A stretch of DNA of 64,000 nt, from positions 157,577-221,576 of the forward strand of contig JANXBS010000001.1 of NCBI GenBank assembly GCA_025060615.1, read 5' to 3'. The translations under genes and the position numbers were made by a program. Numbering within the stretch: the first letter of the stretch is position 1; every line of letters begins with the position of its first letter. The notes beneath the pieces were generated by a model, which was not told where the DNA came from, made no database searches, and saw only the letters and a list, made by a program, of their open reading frames with translations. Positions 63,367-64,000 of the stretch are shown here, piece after piece. Origin of the DNA: Anaerolineae bacterium (GTDB lineage Bacteria; Chloroflexota; Anaerolineae; DUEN01).

Positions 63367-64000
63367 GTGCTTCAGCGCAAGACTCAGACGCCAGAATACT
63401 GGGAACAGGAGTTTGAGGTCCATCGTGAGGACCTGGAGCATTTATATAGCCTGGTTTTGGAGCGCGGCCGTCCTGTTTCCACTGATGAACTTGTATTAGA
63501 AACAATTCGCTATCGATGTCAACAGGAAGAACAGCGGATGCAGGCGGAGCTCTCGCGGGGCATGATCTATCAGCCACGCGAACGCTACGCCATCGGCGAT
63601 CAACTAGTCTTTCCGGTGTTTGACTATCGTTTAGGCACGGTGGTTTCGATCCGGCCTGGACGAAATCCCGAGCACGGCGAGTTCGACGTGATCACCGTGG
63701 AGTTCGAGCACGATGGCAGCCGTAAGGAGTTCGCTGCCAACCTAAAGACGCCGCACAAGCTCAACCGGGCTCGCGACGGAGATAGTCTGTGGGAGGTAGC
63801 CAATCTCATCCCGCCAGAGGAGCTATATAAGGCCCATGGCCAGCGAGTACGTACGCTATTGACGGGAGCGCTGGCCCATTCTGATTTCGATTTCGTTTCC
63901 TTCGACGACCAATGGCTGCTTCAAGGGCTACTGGTGGAAATTCACGTCGGCCATCTCAATCTGGCAGAGGCTCTCATCGAGGTAAAGGGACAGCCGCTGA
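63367..64000 (+). CDS. Unknown protein, 3' truncated by window edge
   Basis: A reading frame from GTG 63367 stays open for 211 codons to the window end. The protein starts VLQRKTQTPEYWEQEFEV and includes TDELVLETIRYR, LSRGMIYQPRERYAIGDQLV, a possible beta-barrel segment (TVVSIRPGRNPEHGEFDVI) and NLIPPEELYKAHG. I recall similar proteins from Chloroflexota but no characterised function. GGAGG about ten bases upstream fits the GTG. It is promoter-proximal and reads away from the dehydrogenase. Confidence 0.7.
   Translation, partial: MLQRKTQTPEYWEQEFEVHREDLEHLYSLVLERGRPVSTDELVLETIRYRCQQEEQRMQAELSRGMIYQPRERYAIGDQLVFPVFDYRLGTVVSIRPGRNPEHGEFDVITVEFEHDGSRKEFAANLKTPHKLNRARDGDSLWEVANLIPPEELYKAHGQRVRTLLTGALAHSDFDFVSFDDQWLLQGLLVEIHVGHLNLAEALIEVKGQPL

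Noticed and set aside
63278-63499. Short + strand frame beginning MWKLGIDVFSRAF
   Set aside because: Overlaps the longer frame from 63367 that stays open to the window end and has a ribosome site; composition is arbitrary.

Overview
The window looks like the chromosome of a thermophilic, probably Chloroflexota (Anaerolineae-like) bacterium. This is inferred from moderately high GC, lipoprotein and Tat-type signals with no outer-membrane genes, a Uma2-family gene, Opp-type permeases with a large extracytoplasmic insert, and protein styles typical of that phylum. No rRNA or tRNA is present to confirm it, so the taxonomy is tentative.

Region 1 (1-19.5 kb, all + strand) is an L-fucose / fucosylated-glycan utilisation locus. 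It opens with a truncated GH29 alpha-L-fucosidase and ends with a GH151-type putative alpha-L-fucosidase and a clear L-fucose isomerase (FucI). Between them lie a TIM-barrel sugar isomerase, two short-chain dehydrogenases, a fuconolactonase-type amidohydrolase, separated E1-alpha and E1-beta subunits of a TPP-dependent 2-oxoacid dehydrogenase, and a complete sugar ABC importer without its ATPase. A separately promoted cassette follows (URO-D-like protein, zinc alcohol dehydrogenase, class III aminotransferase, ceramidase-like protein). Both an oxidative (dehydrogenase/lactonase) and an isomerase route are represented. Fuculokinase, fuculose-phosphate aldolase, fuconate dehydratase, E2/E3 and a regulator are not in the window.

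Region 2 (19.8-37.2 kb) is housekeeping: an unknown membrane-anchored protein, BirA, an ABC-F protein, CoaE, DnaJ, PrmA, RsmE, a Uma2 protein, thioredoxin reductase, SecF and SecD (SecD with a Thr-rich repeat insert), a small P-loop kinase-like protein, a PP2C/SpoIIE-like phosphatase, a CCA-adding enzyme, and succinyl-CoA synthetase (SucCD).

Region 3 (37.4-46.4 kb, - strand) is a complete oligopeptide/dipeptide-type ABC operon read from a consensus promoter: OppD, OppA, OppB, OppC, then a six-haem multihaem cytochrome c, then OppF and a small membrane protein. A good terminator follows. The cytochrome inside the importer operon is one of the most unusual features here.

Region 4 (46.5-54.1 kb) holds a GNAT acetyltransferase, a methyltransferase, an MFS transporter, and a four-gene cobalamin assembly/salvage cluster (CobD-like, CobQ, PduX-like threonine kinase, and a BtuF-like protein lacking a signal peptide).

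Region 5 (54.2-60.6 kb, - strand) is a complete type III-B CRISPR effector operon, cmr1 to cmr6, in tight translational coupling. Cmr2 has an intact GGDD motif but no HD nuclease domain. Cmr6 carries a C-terminal cold-shock-like OB-fold extension after a Pro/Ala/Thr/Ser linker. No CRISPR array, Cas1/Cas2, Cas6 or CARF effector is visible. The operon runs straight into the cobalamin genes.

Region 6 (60.9-64 kb, + strand) has an aldo/keto reductase, a zinc-type alcohol dehydrogenase, a terminator, a promoter and a partial unknown gene running off the end. A heptanucleotide (GAC-phased) repeat family recurs at 21.3, 32.8 and 63.1 kb.
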